From: Hymenolepis diminuta
Lineage: Eukaryota; Platyhelminthes; Cestoda; Cyclophyllidea; Hymenolepididae
Direction of reading: 5' to 3'
DNA: 64,000 nt
NCBI GenBank assembly: GCA_900708905.1
Contig: CAADRB010000001.1
Location: 5,921,224-5,985,223, forward strand
The notes under the pieces are model-generated. The model made no database searches, was not told the origin of the DNA, and worked only from the letters and a program-made list of their open reading frames with translations. A program made the position numbers and the translations under genes. Position 1 is the first letter of the stretch, and each line of letters opens with the position of its first letter. Below, piece after piece: positions 1 through 14,094 of this stretch.

Positions 1-1287
1 TCATAGATATATTCACCTTGACGTTTGATTTCGAACGCTTTTTTCAAAAATCATCACATATTGGAAATGCAAGTGTAGAAGTCATGCGACCCCCTGTTTT
101 TAGAGCATTCTGATTGATCCGTCAGGTTTTGAGTTAGTGATGGCAATGTCATAGTCTCAACTTTTATGGTTTAACAATCAATGACAGACTGGAACATTAC
201 AAATTTGAGAAAAAAGACAAAGAGAAGAACATAAAACCAATAATAAAAATGGTTTATGAGTGTAAATCAATGAGAATGACCAACCTTATGACAGTTAAAA
301 TAAAACAGACCACAAAACTATTTAATGGGAGATCGTAAACTCCAATTAAATGTAATAAAGTTACGGTATAAATACTTCAGAACTCATTAATGTGAATCAG
401 TGACGTTGGTTCACTTGCACTGTCGCAAGAAGCATTTGAAAAACATGAAAGCAGTAGTCAAGCTCTTTCGACATCGTACGATCTGAAGTCGGATGTTTAG
501 TGAATTAAGTAATCCATGGATTTTTTAGCGCAAAAAAGAGAGGAAACCAAAAAAGGGATAAAAACGGTTGATAAGATTAATAGAATTACCATTACCTAGA
601 AGAATTTTCTATTTTAGATGTTTTGAACTAGTCTAATGAAATCCAAATTATAAGAAAATGGAAGATATTTCAAGAACAAAATCCACTGATTTTTTTGGCT
701 TTTTCTTTCAGATATGACATAATATGCAGTAAACATATGATACCTTTGCCAATGAGCTATATGTAAAATTGTTATTATGTGAAGCAAGGTAAAGTAAAAA
801 TACTTTAAAATTTTTCACTGTAGAAAAGTAGAGGTCGGTTAACAGTAAGTCCCCTAAACGATAGAGAGAGGATCGAAAAGTCATTGAGAATAAAGTCAGG
901 ATAACAAAGAGCCTTATTTCATTAGATTTTTGGATTCGGATTGTATAGTATTGATCTGCAGTCCATCACCAAAAACTCAAATAACATGATTTATCACCTG
1001 GACTACTGAGCAAATTCTCATCGACGATATTCAGTGCTTATTGATTGGTTGGTTAATTATGATGGATCTTCTTGCTACTTCAATTCATTTTCTCTTCAGG
1101 AGATTGAGAAAACAGAATAATATTAAGCACCTCACAAGTTAAAAATTTTAGCAATTTCAGCTAGGCTATAAGTATTGTATTATTTATCAAATCAAATTAA
1201 ATAACAAAAATAAGGAGTTAATTAACATGCTTTTGCTATACGATTTGATATTTCGGCACAACGCGACCATTCTTATATTAATCATAC
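1..1287. other. Left edge: gene tail or intron, with a dispersed repeat
   Basis: No exon is recognised left of 1288. The region is probably intron of the HDAC-like gene if the donor at 1287 is used, or its 3' flank if the stop at 1278 is used. It holds one copy of a dispersed repeat at about 890-1075 that recurs near 35.16-35.34 kb. Confidence 0.4.
890..1075 (+). repeat. Dispersed repeat, copy 1
   Basis: Shares collinear blocks with 35160-35340: AAAGTCAGGATA followed by CAAAGAG and CTTATTTCA, then further on GCTTATTGATTGGTTG and TTATGATGG. Spacing between blocks is similar (about 140-150 bp). The family is not recognised; it has no coding capacity. Confidence 0.55.
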
Positions 1288-4200
1288 CCTGAAGAAGCAT
1301 TTGACACTGCACATTCTCTCTCAACAGCTGTTGGCCAAGAATTGATGACAGGAATAGAATTCCAGTGTCTTTGAAGTTCATCGTAAGCCCTTTCAAGAGC
1401 ACCTCGAATGAAATCATTTGTGGAAGGCATCACGGTGGTGGAAGGTGGTGGTGGGGTTGCTGGAGAAGGCTGGGTCGGGGGATTGCCTCGAACGACACTG
1501 TCACGAGAAGGACCACTCAAGGTCAGTGCAGCAAGATTCTCCTGGGTCTCACGAAGATTTTGACTCACTTGAGTGCCTGTAAATGAAAAAAGACAAAATT
1601 ATTGGAATTTTTCAAAGATGCAATCTGTCTCAACACCCCTTTAAAGTAATAGCACTGCGAAATAAATCCAAAAGTTTATTAAAAAGAAATAATAGGTAAC
1701 TCAAGACAATTTTCCTAAGGAAATGTATATTAAATTATTGCTACCTAATCAGCACCAGAAGATAAGGCGAAAATGCAGACATACTTTCATATTTGAGCTG
1801 AAATTATATAAATAAGAAAAATCATAGAAATCAAATGGGAGATTGAATCCCTTGTTTCCTTTACGCAGTCATCTAGTTATTTGTAGAGCTAGTTATGTAT
1901 ATCAAACTAAATAAAACCGAGAAACTATGCTAACATTACATTTAATATCAGAATTATGTGAATGACAATCTGATTTGTGCCAGTTTGGTTTCTTGCAACA
2001 CCTACGGCACCTAGATATTGATCACTGGAAATCGTTTCTGGGCGTAATGTTTGAGGAACAGTGCAAAGGTATTACCTTGCTTTCTGCGAACAATGGCACA
2101 CAATTTAGTCATCATTTGTTTTAAACTTCTGTAGTATCTAGAACCAGTCAATCATGTCAAAATACTCTACTAGTATTTATCTCATTAAACGGTGTTAAAT
2201 TAGCCAAAACACTCCAACAATTTTCATCACAATGGGGTGGGAGTAGGATTTAGAAAGAGCACGAAAATATTACCGCCTAAACCACCTTTTTCCAACAGAA
2301 GCGCGACAAGTCCTTGGTAATAAATTGATGTAATTAGGTCATAAATGCTATATAACTAATACTAACACGTCCCTGCAAACTTCCATTAAAAATTGTAACA
2401 CCACCTTTCATTTATCAATATCCACACATTTATTTGACTCCTCTTTTTTTGCGAACTTCGCAGTGGATTAATGAGACAAAAAATGGCTTATAGTAATACC
2501 AGTTCTTAGGAAGGGAGATTACATGGCTTTTTTATTCCCTGGAAAAGAAAAGAAAAAAAACATTCAAAACACTCGATATGCAAGTTGAAAGGTAACAGGG
2601 TGTAATATAGGTTGCCTGGTGCGATATAAATAAAACAAAATAAAACCACAATGGCTTCCACTTATGGAGCGTGCCTAAGTGACCTCAAGTGAATTTGAGT
2701 GTACTCAAGCAAAATAATGACAACAATCTCAAGGTGATTATATCAGGCATAACTTCCGAATACACATATAAGTAGGTAACAAAAAATATGAGGATAAACG
2801 TCATAAAGAAGAACAACAATTCAAGCGTTGGCAACGTTAGCACACCGGTATTCTTCGCGAGGAATGCTGAATTCCATCATTTCTGACTTGTAAATTCATA
2901 TCAAGCGAATTCTAGAAGTCTTACAAACGTTTAAAGCGATGAAACACTGAGATACTATGCTTAGCTATTGTACTAAAGACAACCTCTAGACAATAGGTAA
3001 TCACGGAATAGTGATAAAGCATCACCGTGTACTAACTAAAAATTTTGTAGCTCCATAGATAGAAATGATGAAACCATACAGTCTTTAACACTGACCACTT
3101 TCGGAAGCACATCTATCACAGAGGGATCTTGATTTAAAGGCTAAACTCATCCACTTTCATTTTCCTTTCCCTCACTAAATGATTTTAATGAAAGATAAGC
3201 ACACCCTTTGCCTGCCAAAATCTTGCCTTGAATCTTTTGATCAAATGGATTAAATCAAGACTTCAATAATGTCTGTGTCAGATCAAAGATGGCCGAACCA
3301 CTCCGTTTATGTAAAATTACAATTGAAAGACTAAGCTGGAGGATTAAAAATTGTTTAAAACAGTTCAAATGACTGATCGGAGACTTTTGCTTGTGAATAA
3401 AACCCTTGGTGGATCATTATCATTATTATTTACTTGGAAGAAAAAGAAGACAATGGAACAAAAATGTATCTCAAAACATCCCAAATCAATCATAACCAAA
3501 AACTAGACTCATTCTTTATGACCTTCTGGATGCCTCAAATTCCTTATATAAATCTCAATGCCTATTTGAGGGGCAAACTATTTTACAGTAGGTAGCCCAA
3601 AACGTTACAAAATAGAAGAGAACGTGAAGAGTATCAGTATACTAAGTGCATATATACAGTTTAAGAGTCTATGTACTTACTGAGATGCGACTGAAACATC
3701 GATGTGGCAAGGAGATTGAGTTGTTGCTGCTGTTGTTGTTGTGTTGGAGGCTGACAGAGGGAGGTGAGGGAGGACACAATGGAAGCAGCGGTTTCCTGCA
3801 GACAAGAGTTGGATACTGTTCCACCAGCTGCAGCAGACGTTGCACTAGGTGAATGCGCTCCCACTGAGAGGTTTGGAGGTGCGAAGGGAGCTGAAAATGA
3901 GGCCGGATTGAGGGCAAGAAGTTGCTTCTGCATCGAAGCCTTCTGTAAAAGAAAAATTTTAATGATTTTATATTTGCGTATGAAATGATGGTGAACCATT
4001 AGGTGAAGTCGGTGCTCTTATTCTGTTACATGTCTTGTTCGTTTGTAATTAAAAAAATAATGAACATATTTCAATTTCTTCTAATTTATACGAGGAGTCA
4101 ATAACCGTTAAATCCATCAAAAACATACTGCAAACCGATGAACGACTGAGAAAAAATCGTCTAATAATTGAAATACTCACAGTCTTTGTTCAATAGTTGT

Positions 4201-7200
4201 CTGTAAGGACTTGGAAAAATAGCTGTTTCTCAATCATAAAATCAATAGCCAACCATCTGTTATGCGAAATAATAATTGAAAATTTGGTTTCAAACTTTCA
4301 TTGTTGCTCATATCAGAGTCTAATGAAATTGATAAGAAGCTGATTCTCTGTTTAAGAATTCTTACATCATAAACTGAGTTATACCAATACGCTTCTTACA
4401 TGCTTATGCTACGGAAGATAGTCATGCAAATACTGCCTTACCGGTTAACTAAGTAGTCAATCAATCCCACATATTTCAACTTATTTATAAGCAGTTAGGC
4501 TGCAACTCTTCTTTTTTTTCCTACTGGATGTCAGCAGCGGTAGCCACAGTATGCCTCAATGGAAGCCTATTTTATAACGGTGGTTACATCGCATTGTATC
4601 AGATATAGATAATCAATGTACATAATCTACACTGCCGAATGTTTACGATGGGGCGTGCAGAATGACTCAATGAAACAGCTTTGCTTCGAAATAGACAAAC
4701 ATCTTTTCAAAACTTTCTTTTACTCTAATTCGATTCTTGAAATTTGATAATTAGTCTATACAGATCGAATGAACAAAGCTGTCATTGATTTGTCGATGAT
4801 TTGACCTTTAAGCGTCAGAGACCGTTAACACTACAACTTTTTATTATTGGGCCGACAAATTGCCTTGGAGATATGACACTGATATTAATGTGGCAAACAA
4901 ACTCTATATCACGTTTTCGTTCAGTGCTTTATAAGATATGAGGTTTAAGAAAAATTCAGAGAAGCCAAAATTCAATAATGGCACTCGCCAATATTTATCT
5001 TCTACTCTAATAATAGTTCTTTTCATAGCCATTTTCAACAACTCACCCCACCCTCTCTCAAAATTATAAGTTTTATAAATAAATATTCCATCATTTCTTA
5101 CTACAGCCATGTACAAGTGTACATGAATGAAAGTCCAATAGAATTATTATGGTAAGATTATATATTTTGGCAGTAATTAAACTACAGCCCACACCACATA
5201 ACCCACGAAAGTCATTCATCTCAGCCTGCCTGCCTGCCTAACAGTACATCGATTATAGGTAGTTAATGAACAAATAAACTAAACGTTATGCCTGAATGAT
5301 TACTTCTTTCACTACAACTCTCTAAGGTCAGGTAAGAAAAGAAAGAAAGGCGAAATCTGGATGGTGAATACTAAAAAGAAATACATTTCTCACATTATCG
5401 AACATAAACCACAACTTAAAAATGTGTGTAAGAGAAATTAAATATCTGTAGAATCTTGATGTCATTAACTCCTTACAAATGAGACACTGGCGGATCGACC
5501 ACAACAAACCCAAAGATGACCTACCAAGTGGTAGACTCCTTTGTCCAGTAGATAGGTGGTACAAAAATTACGTGAAAAGGGAGTGGCTGTGAAATAATAT
5601 GAAAGCGTGTCACTCAGATTTTCCAAATGGAGAATAAGATGGTAAAAAGAAGGGACAGGTATAAAAGAACTCCAATTTGAGAAAGTAATTAATTTGATTA
5701 TTAAAGAGCTCAGATGAGGCAAAATTCGCCTGATTCCTTGGATCTCACTTCTACTAACAAAAATTCACACATAAAGTTTAACATACTACATTCTTGTAAA
5801 CTTTCGCTTCCTATGTGTTCGGATGCTCCCCATGATGGGAAATTGCAAAGCTATTTTACCCTGCCACGATAAATAAGTAAATAAAATAGGCGCGGCTTAC
5901 TCTAAAAGCTTCAATTTGCTGCATAAAGAAAGAGACGTCACTAACTGATGCAGTAGGCACGGGGTTGGCAGAAGCTTGTCTCAGAAGAATACACTCATTA
6001 TTAAGACGCCGTAGGGAATCATTCGCTGCAGAAGCTGTCAAGTCTAGGGGCATATCGACGTTGGGAAGAGAGTTGAGGGCACCTGTCTTAGAGAGATCCT
6101 CTGGACACATGTGTGCCATTTGAGGATTGTAACTGGCTTGGTGCTTAAGGAAAGGGGAGAAGGTGTTGCCTCCTGAGCCAGCTAAAAATAAATGCATTAT
6201 TTCTGGATGGGTAAACAGTTATTTTAATAAGTTTAATGGGGTGGTTTAAGGTGTGAATGAAATCGAGACGAGACTGTAATCTCTTGTATCGGATTAATTA
6301 TCGCGAATTGTGCGAAGGCACATTGTTTGAAAAGACTACTCACTGAATCACAAAATACGACGGTTCGGCTTCAACGAATAAGTAAGCGTCTCAGTCCATT
6401 AACACTTGGCTTGACTCGGATTGAAATAAGGTTTCTTGGAGTCGCTCTTGCGAGAAATTTGCATTTTACCACACCTCAGTTGACCGAAATTGACTGCTAC
6501 GGTTGGTTAATCACATCAGTGCCTATGCACCAATAAGCATTGATCTTGTGACCTCTAGTTTGTCAGATATGAATATTGACCATACTATCACCGCAACGCA
6601 AATCAAAGCTTAGGGGAAAACAATATTTCTCAAGATCGATCTCATTCCCAAGCCAGGCAGCATCTTTAATACAAACTTTAGCCTACCTTTTTTGATCAAA
6701 TGAAGTAATATTTGACCACAAACAGTACTTATAGATATTTGTAAATCTGAGTTAAATAATGACCAACTGTTTTAAAATAATATAAAAGTACCAGACTACT
6801 CTTACAATCACTTATATTAAAATTTTCAAATTAACATTGACAAAATGTTCTTACGCAAAGAAGATTGCTGGAAATGTGCTTGCGATTTCGCCTCTCTCCA
6901 AATTGTATTCAGCTTCTCAATTGCAATCTCGTCGAAGGTCCTCGAATTTGGAACGGATTCAACGAGAACACTAGACGACTGTCTCGCGGGAAGCTCAAGA
7001 GAAATGGCCGCAGAGCGATGATAAGCAGCTCTCTTCCTTGGCAACGGAGGAGAAGGGTGACGCTGAGAAGAAACATTGTTATTTTCTTCGCCTAAGGAGG
7101 GTGATGGAGGTGATACTGCGGGATCCGAGTCAAACGATCGAGAAAAGCGTCGAAGAGGAGCATAGGTCTGCGGAGGAGTACCACCAGTCACTACTCCCCC

Positions 7201-10200
7201 ACCTGCAGAATTTCCAGAATTAGAGACTGCTCCCCAAGAGGCTTCCACGCTCATCACTCGACGACTGAGTAAATGTTCTTTCAGCCTCTGACGCACATGT
7301 TGCGAACTGATGCTGCTCGAAGACCCGTTAGTGGAAGAGAGAGCTGTAGCTGTGGTAGTTGATGGAAGAGAGGAGTTAGCTCGTTGTAGACGGATAGATT
7401 TGCCACTATGTGTGATGGAAACTCTTGCCGCTGCTGCTGATGCTGTTTCATTTGAGGATTTGGGACTAGAGCCAGACTTGCAATCTGATTCATCCATAGG
7501 CTAAAAGGGGGATGATGAAGAAGAGTTATGAATGACTTTAGTTGCGCCAAAGTCTAGAGGTCAGTCCCTTGTTTCTTCTCCAAATTCGAGCGTAATTCAA
7601 GAGTTAGAGAAATACAGACGCACCCACGGGCCAAATGCACACAGCACGCATTAGAGCTAGCTGGATTAGTTGCCTCGTTAGCTAGCTAGAGAGCAAGTTT
7701 AGCTAAATATAGATCATGCACAGGGTGGTGAATAATTGGCTTTCTCCTGGCAACCTCTGCGACACAGCACAGCGCAGTATACAGACGCACACAGAACACA
7801 TGCAGTATTGAGAGTGCGCCATACACTCATATGTGCTTGTGTGCACAGTTCAAAAATAAGGCATTTTCTGACACTTCTGCTGTAGTTGCCCCTTCATGCT
7901 CTCTTTCTTCTTACTTACCCAACCGGACAAAACTTAGTCACTGGGTACGAAGAATACAGTCAACCTACTGCGCATAGGATAATTTACGGTACTTCTTTCT
8001 CCTCGCGTTCTTACTTTTTCTAACCTCTTTAACCGAGCTCTATGGATGAGGCTTGATACCGTCTATACATAACTCATTCAATTTGTGCATCAGGCTGGAC
8101 ATCCTCATTTCACCACCTAGACGATTATAGTTAGCATTAAAATGGGTTTTGTTGCGACTTCTAAATGTACCGCTAAATTTAACTATCATTAATATGAACA
8201 TACTTAAGTGTTATCGTTGTAGGAAGAATTGGACTGCGTACCAAGAGCGTAAATTCTGGTTACTATAGATTACTAACAATTCGTGATGATGGTTAAGTTT
8301 TTTTTCGATTTAAGGCGATTTGCATATACACTACATTTTGATCCGTAAATAGCAACTACTGTAGAAGAGAAATTAAACTGGTAACATACAAGTAACATCA
8401 TACACTTATTACGAGACATTTTTTGAGGGTATAGAGAATATGAGAGCTTCAAATTCCCTCAAATAAATTCTTTATTCATCAAACCTTCTGACAGAAGCTG
8501 ACAAATACAGTTTACTTATCAGAATCTATACCTGAGTGGACTGAAATATTCTCTGTGATTTCAAAATATCGATTAGAGTGGTAGGAATGTACTATTCCAC
8601 TCTCACGCTCTCCTAAAGACCCCAAATTCCTTAAAATAAAAAGTTTTAAACGGACAGATGGATTAATTAAATAAATAATCACATTTATAGATTTGACAAC
8701 AAAATAAAGAAATATACGCAAACCCTAAGAATGACCCATAAACAAAGTTAGGGAGCTTACACAATAACCACGCATGTATACCTCTAGACGTTTAAATATT
8801 TAATAACGTGCCAAATTACCGGCACACAATAAATTTCGGAAACCAACTGTTTGAGTGCCAAAGGTTGCGATGGATCATTACGGATGTAAATACTCAAATC
8901 ACTGGAAAGACCGACGAGAACTGTTATGCAAAACTCAGTGCCACAGTTCCATAATGAAGCCCGGAATGGTCTAAGAAATTGCAGACAGAAAGCTGAGTAA
9001 AAATCGATTTTCGATTAAAACATCATGTCATGTGTTTACGCGTCCCTCTTTAAAAAGACTGATCAATAATATACTAACTTTAACAACAAGAAGTTACTGC
9101 TTATTGGAAGTCAATGAAATTCGGGTGGCAAGAGAAGTGAATTACAAACTTTAATGGGTATTCGCTTAAAACGTTCAATTTAGGAACATGAGTTATTTTT
9201 GAATGAGTCTTTCCAGCGTCTGAGTTAATGTTTTAAGACAGCTTGGTGATTGTCAAAATCAATATCAATCGGCAAGATTTTATCAACATGTTTACATGAC
9301 AAGTCTATCAAATTCTGTGATGACCCAAACAATCATCAGATAATACGTCCCCAACCCTTTTTACTCCTTAATGGCCATGGATTTACCCCTACCTTCAAGG
9401 CTGTCCTTTAACTATTACAATTAACTACTGACTTTCTATAGATGCCCAGGGGCAATCTACCCCCCGGGGCCCGACTCAGATGCTCTTCTTTTCTAACACA
9501 CATCTACACGTCTCTCGCCTCTCCACCCCCTGCCGGTCAACTCCTACCATCAGGTCATTCAGCCACCTCTCTATCTGCAGATCACTCCATTTTCTGCTTT
9601 GTAGCCCCACTCTCGCTGCTAAGACTCATCAAAGTACTAGCATCACTAATTATGTGCCTTTCTTTCTATACATGTGTGCCCCTACACCTCCATACTTCCT
9701 CAAGAAATATATTCTGGAGTTTGCAAGAAAATTCATTTATTGATACAAGTAGTTAGGTGTTAGTGTGTAAGCATTCTACACATGGTTAAAAACGTTCCCA
9801 AAATATCTAATTAGTGTAGGATGACGGAAATATACCTCAACAACATTTTAACAGAGTTAACTAACAGAAAAGTAATGATTTTAGTAAAGATCCAAATCAT
9901 AAATTGGCAAACATTTCTAGGCTTGATAGACTTGCACAAAGGGGTAAGAATAATCTCACTAATTTCTCTCAAATTAGTGTCTCCATTAAAGATAAGCTAG
10001 GCTTATCCTTGCCATCATTCACTTTTTTCTAATCTCAACTCATAAAGATTTATGAACGAAGTTATCACAAATGACGTCGATATAGGTCACAACGCCTTTT
10101 CCTTAACTCCAGATGCATCGAGGTCATGATCTGAGGAGAAACAAAGATTACCTTGGATTTCTCTATAAAACGTAGGCTGCTCATGTATATCATCAAAGGC

Positions 10201-13200
10201 TGACAACAAACCTTTTAGAAAAATTATCAAAAAGTTTACGGGGAGTGAGTGAGGATAATTTTAGGGATTTTCTGGTTAATAATTTTATTTAAAAATGCAA
10301 TCTTAAGATTTAACTTGTTCTAAGAAGAGGTTCTGAACAGCGTGCACTCGAAATTCTGATATTAAAATCACGCTAACTGGCTAGAATCTTGATTATTAAA
10401 GCAAATAAATGTATTGAGGTGATTTATCAAAAATCCAAATTAATGACCTCTGGACAATAAGCTCTGACCATCGTGGACACGAACTCTCACTCGGGAATAT
10501 GGTGGACCAAATTCTGAAATCTGAGCATTGGAATATCAGGACACGATACTCACTATTAAGTAAAAAACGGATGGATCCAGAATTTAAATGAAGCAAAATT
10601 CACAATTTTACTATTCTAATACCTTCATATGACCAAAAATGTAGTATTTGCCTTGTCATGATCATTAATAATCAAGGAACACCATTACTTGTAAGAGTTA
10701 TCATGCCTCCTAATAGATGAACGACAGTGCGAGTCCAACCTTAATTGTCTGATGATGGTGAACGTTAGGATATAGACAACCGTCCAATTGTGTTAGAGAC
10801 AAATTCTTAGCTGATTCTAAATCAAGCGTTGAAGCTCCTGATTTCTATAAATATTTAGGAGACCACCAACGGCCAAGTTAATAAAGTTGGAAAACAGGGA
10901 GTTACGGGTATGTAGTATATAGTTGGGGTGCTTTAATGTACTAACACAAGTGGATGAGCTAAATATAGTACAATTTCATAAGCGGAGAGAATAATTAATC
11001 CCCAACCTGCGTGCATGGATTAGCAGGGGTAGACCCCAAACACTTGACTTCTGTAAACAGTGCCCTTTCCCACTCTGCCTTGCGTGATACACGCATTCTA
11101 AAGGCAAATGTATATGACGGTATTAATAAGAAGCCATTCCCATATTAAACAGACAGATCAACTGAAAAATTTGAAAAATAAACGCTCTATCATGAACTTG
11201 AAGGGGGGTTGGGTCATTAGATTCATAGGTTTATTCTGTGAGCTTAGAATAGACCCTGATCTAAGAGAAGACCACACGTAGCAATTTCTAATCCAAAAAG
11301 TCATGAAACCATAATTTTTCACCCTTATTTCCCCAACTCCAGTCCTTGTCTACATATAAATATTGTCTATATCATTTCATTCATTAATTAGACGATAAGA
11401 CTTTAAAAAAAACAAACAAAATCAACCTAAAATCTATTGTTCAATTAACTGATAAATCGACACTCAGGTAAAACTTAGAACTCTTAGAATTCCAAAGGAA
11501 CTTGAATTTTACCGATTACCTTAATGAAAATTAAGCGGAAAATAAGTGAAAAGCCACAAACAATCCTATAACTGACAAGTTAGGATTATAATGAATAAAG
11601 TCGTAGAAAAATTAATACCCATCAGTAGAATTAAAATGATGGGAAAAATGAGGTGACGAATCATTAAGAAATTGAAAGTTCTATATAGGAGGATCCCTTA
11701 ATTAACTCTCATTTCAATCTGAAATGTTGGTTAAAGCAAGGACGTGGAAAGAATTTACTCCCTTTACTGCTAAGATACCGTCAACACAAAGCCACATAGT
11801 CTATGTACTTTTGATCTCTGTCAAATTAGCATGCGAGTACCTGTTGGCTCAAGTACCTGGACAGTTAATCTAGACAAATCCCCCTCTTCACCGGCACAGT
11901 CATTAACCATATTCTCCTATAAATAATCTTATTACAAAATTAAAAAAGCGACCCTGAGGTAACTGTCCATCTCTCTTGTCTTTTCCCCTCACTAAGTCTG
12001 AGTGAACTGTAGCCTAGCGGCATCTAGTGGGCGGATATAACATAGCAGAACGACTAGATCTAGCAGTACCATTGCATAGAAGAGTTATGCTACTGATCAA
12101 GTGAGCAGATGCAAAACCTACTAACAGATCTTAACCGACATCTGCGTGAGCATCTAGCTTCTTATTTTCATAAACTTTAGACAACTTTAAATCCACGAAA
12201 CAGTAAACTATATGTAAAGAAGGCCTATTCAAAAATGTAATAAAAACTAAATTCCCTTATCATAACTCTAATCTTGAAGAAAAAAGATCAACAATCCTCA
12301 GGCTTGAGAATCTTACTCAAGCTGATCAAAATATTCAAGGCAATTGTTCTGATGAATTAGTGGATCTGTATTTAGTGGAGCATACTTCAATGAAAACGAG
12401 GTACCGGAACCCATCACCTATATAGGATGACTTTCGTGGAATGGAATGTTTCGGTGCATTTTACAAATAATATGCCCAATTAACCAAAAAGAAAGACCGA
12501 TGGTTCATTTACATCCCCAAAAAACATTCGACACAGGAGCTCGCAATTTCACTGTGCGTTTACATTTTTATCCAGTCATTACCAATTCCTGAGTCCTAAC
12601 TTACTGCTTCCTCACAATGGCGCTTAAGTCTGTGGTGGCCTGAAATTTTTTATTAATGGGATAAGCTAATTAGGTGGACCTCATTGCTTAAACCGAAGAT
12701 GACCTCAGTTTCCCACAGACATGTCCGATTCCACTTTCATCCGTTTATTCTACTTCTACCCTCCGTCTTTGAGAATATATAGGGCTCCTACATTTCTTCT
12801 TCATCTCCCTATATCTCTCCAATCACTCACTACCTAACTCTCTCGATTCTTCATCATGGTTTGTACAATGAAACTTTGGCCCACACAAATTCCGTGCTCT
12901 ACTTTTCGAAATGTCGATTGCTGTTTTTAACTTTCAGCTCTAGCAGTTACTCATATACACTACATAAATATTAATATATATATATATATATGTATATATT
13001 TTCACAATCAATGCTCAACACCTATATGTGAGTCGAGTTCGGAGGGAGGGGGAGGGAGGCCTCTTGATCGAAATCCACTTATCTAAATCAATCTGTTATT
13101 ATAATTAAGTTCTATGAAAGAAAGAACGGAATGACTAATTGAGAACCAACATGCTTATAATGATTATGCTATTACTGGTAAACGAAGAAACGAAAGTAGG

Positions 13201-14083
13201 TCAATTTTTTTAGAATTGGTTCTAACGAAGCTTATTGCAATAAAAGTGATGATTACTTTTCAGTTGACCTGACTTCAAGTCAGACAATCCCAGCAAACAC
13301 TAATTAATCGACTTTGGAACTATAAAAAGGAGGTTAAAATCTAGCAACCCGATTTTCTCCGGGTTTGTCTTGAAATCGCAAACATTAAAATGAGGATATT
13401 TACTGGTCTAAAGGGTGTTTATCATCTAGGATTATAAGATGACATCAATATTCAAGCAACTAAAAAGCGGGAATAGAGGCTTCGAGGTTGGGAATTAATA
13501 CATCTGACAATAAATCACAAATTGTATAATTAACTAAAGGATAGACCATTGTCCGGAATATGAAGGTCAGACGTTAGACCATAAGCGAAAACGATATCAA
13601 AATATGATATTCAAAAAAAACATGTCATGTCCCGTAAATCAATTCATTCTAACATGGATTATTACAAGTAGAATCGATTAAATAGATTAGGCTAAAAACG
13701 GGGCATTCGTAAACAATGATTTCGGAAAGATGAGACTAACTAATTTTTAACTGAAACATTCAACAAACAGGCTTCAGGCTAAATAAAAAAGTCACTTATA
13801 TAATTGACCGTATTACTGTTATACATTTAATCTAAAGATCCCCATATGAATATAACTTGTTAGAACACAGCGAACTAACCAAAGAACGGGGAGATGAAGC
13901 TTCCACAGGATCATTACCAACATCGAAAGAGTCCTGTCGAGATAGGGCAAAGTTTCCACGAGAGAGTCTAGCCCGAGTATCACTCGAGGGTCCAAAACGC
14001 TTTCTATTCTCGGATTTAGATGTAGAAATGTTACCACTGCTGTTCACGAGAGGTGCCTGAGAAGGCAGGGCGGTATCTTCCAT
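1288..14083 (-). CDS. Probable class IIa histone deacetylase, N-terminal regulatory half (partial)
   Basis: Five exons join in frame with canonical splice sites: 14083-13880, 7500-6855, 6181-5901, 3942-3681 and 1576-1288 (phases 0, 1, 0, 1, 2), about 560 codons. The product is low-complexity, Ser/Pro-rich and regulatory-looking, with no catalytic domain inside the window. Family clues are the segment VRQRLKEHLLSRR, resembling the VKQKLQEFLL motif of HDAC4/5/9; 14-3-3-type Ser motifs (LQRANSSLP, PLRRFSRSFD, LSRQDSFD); SLPN followed by PLDLT, comparable to the SLPNITLGL block and a CtBP-type motif; and a Gln run (7 Q) in exon 4. In this family such motifs allow phosphorylation-dependent 14-3-3 binding and cytoplasmic shuttling. 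The last exon has a donor (GTATGA) just before an in-frame stop at 1278, so the gene either stops there or continues left to a catalytic domain. The start is the first ATG in the exon at 14083; an acceptor at 14094 allows further 5' exons. The family call is inference; the gene itself is well supported. Confidence 0.5.
3720..3742 (-). repeat. Polyglutamine-coding triplet repeat
   Basis: An interrupted CAG/CAA tract on the minus strand codes seven glutamines inside exon 4 of the probable class IIa HDAC gene. Gln-rich stretches are common in the N-terminal halves of this family. The tract may vary in length between isolates. Confidence 0.8.
12003..12040 (+). repeat. Short dispersed repeat (CTAGCGRYRTCTAGTG type), copy 1
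   Basis: A block of about 35 bp reading approximately GTSAACYGYAGNCTAGC then RNYRTCTARTG recurs at 41468-41503 and 54234-54270. It has no coding capacity and is probably a fragment of an old mobile repeat. Confidence 0.4.
12970..12992. repeat. TA dinucleotide microsatellite
   Basis: An uninterrupted run of about ten TA units flanked by further AT alternation. Similar short TA runs occur at 15671-15687 and 40114-40129. Confidence 0.9.
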
Positions 14084-14094
14084 ATTAAGCCGTC

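Larger units (their letters stand above)
7501..13879 (-). other. Long first intron of the probable HDAC gene
   Basis: A 6.4 kb intron bounded by a strong GTTAGT donor at 13879 and a pyrimidine-rich TTTTAG acceptor at 7501. I see no coding exon in it. It holds a C-rich pyrimidine stretch near 9430-9700 without recognisable coding content, a short dispersed repeat at 12000-12040 and a TA microsatellite at 12970-12992. The other introns (6854-6182, 5900-3943, 3680-1577) also hold nothing I can name. Confidence 0.6.

Noticed and set aside
9442..9756. 104-codon plus-strand frame in a C-rich stretch
   Set aside because: Lies inside the long HDAC-like intron; its length is explained by pyrimidine-rich composition, and two overlapping frames are open at once.
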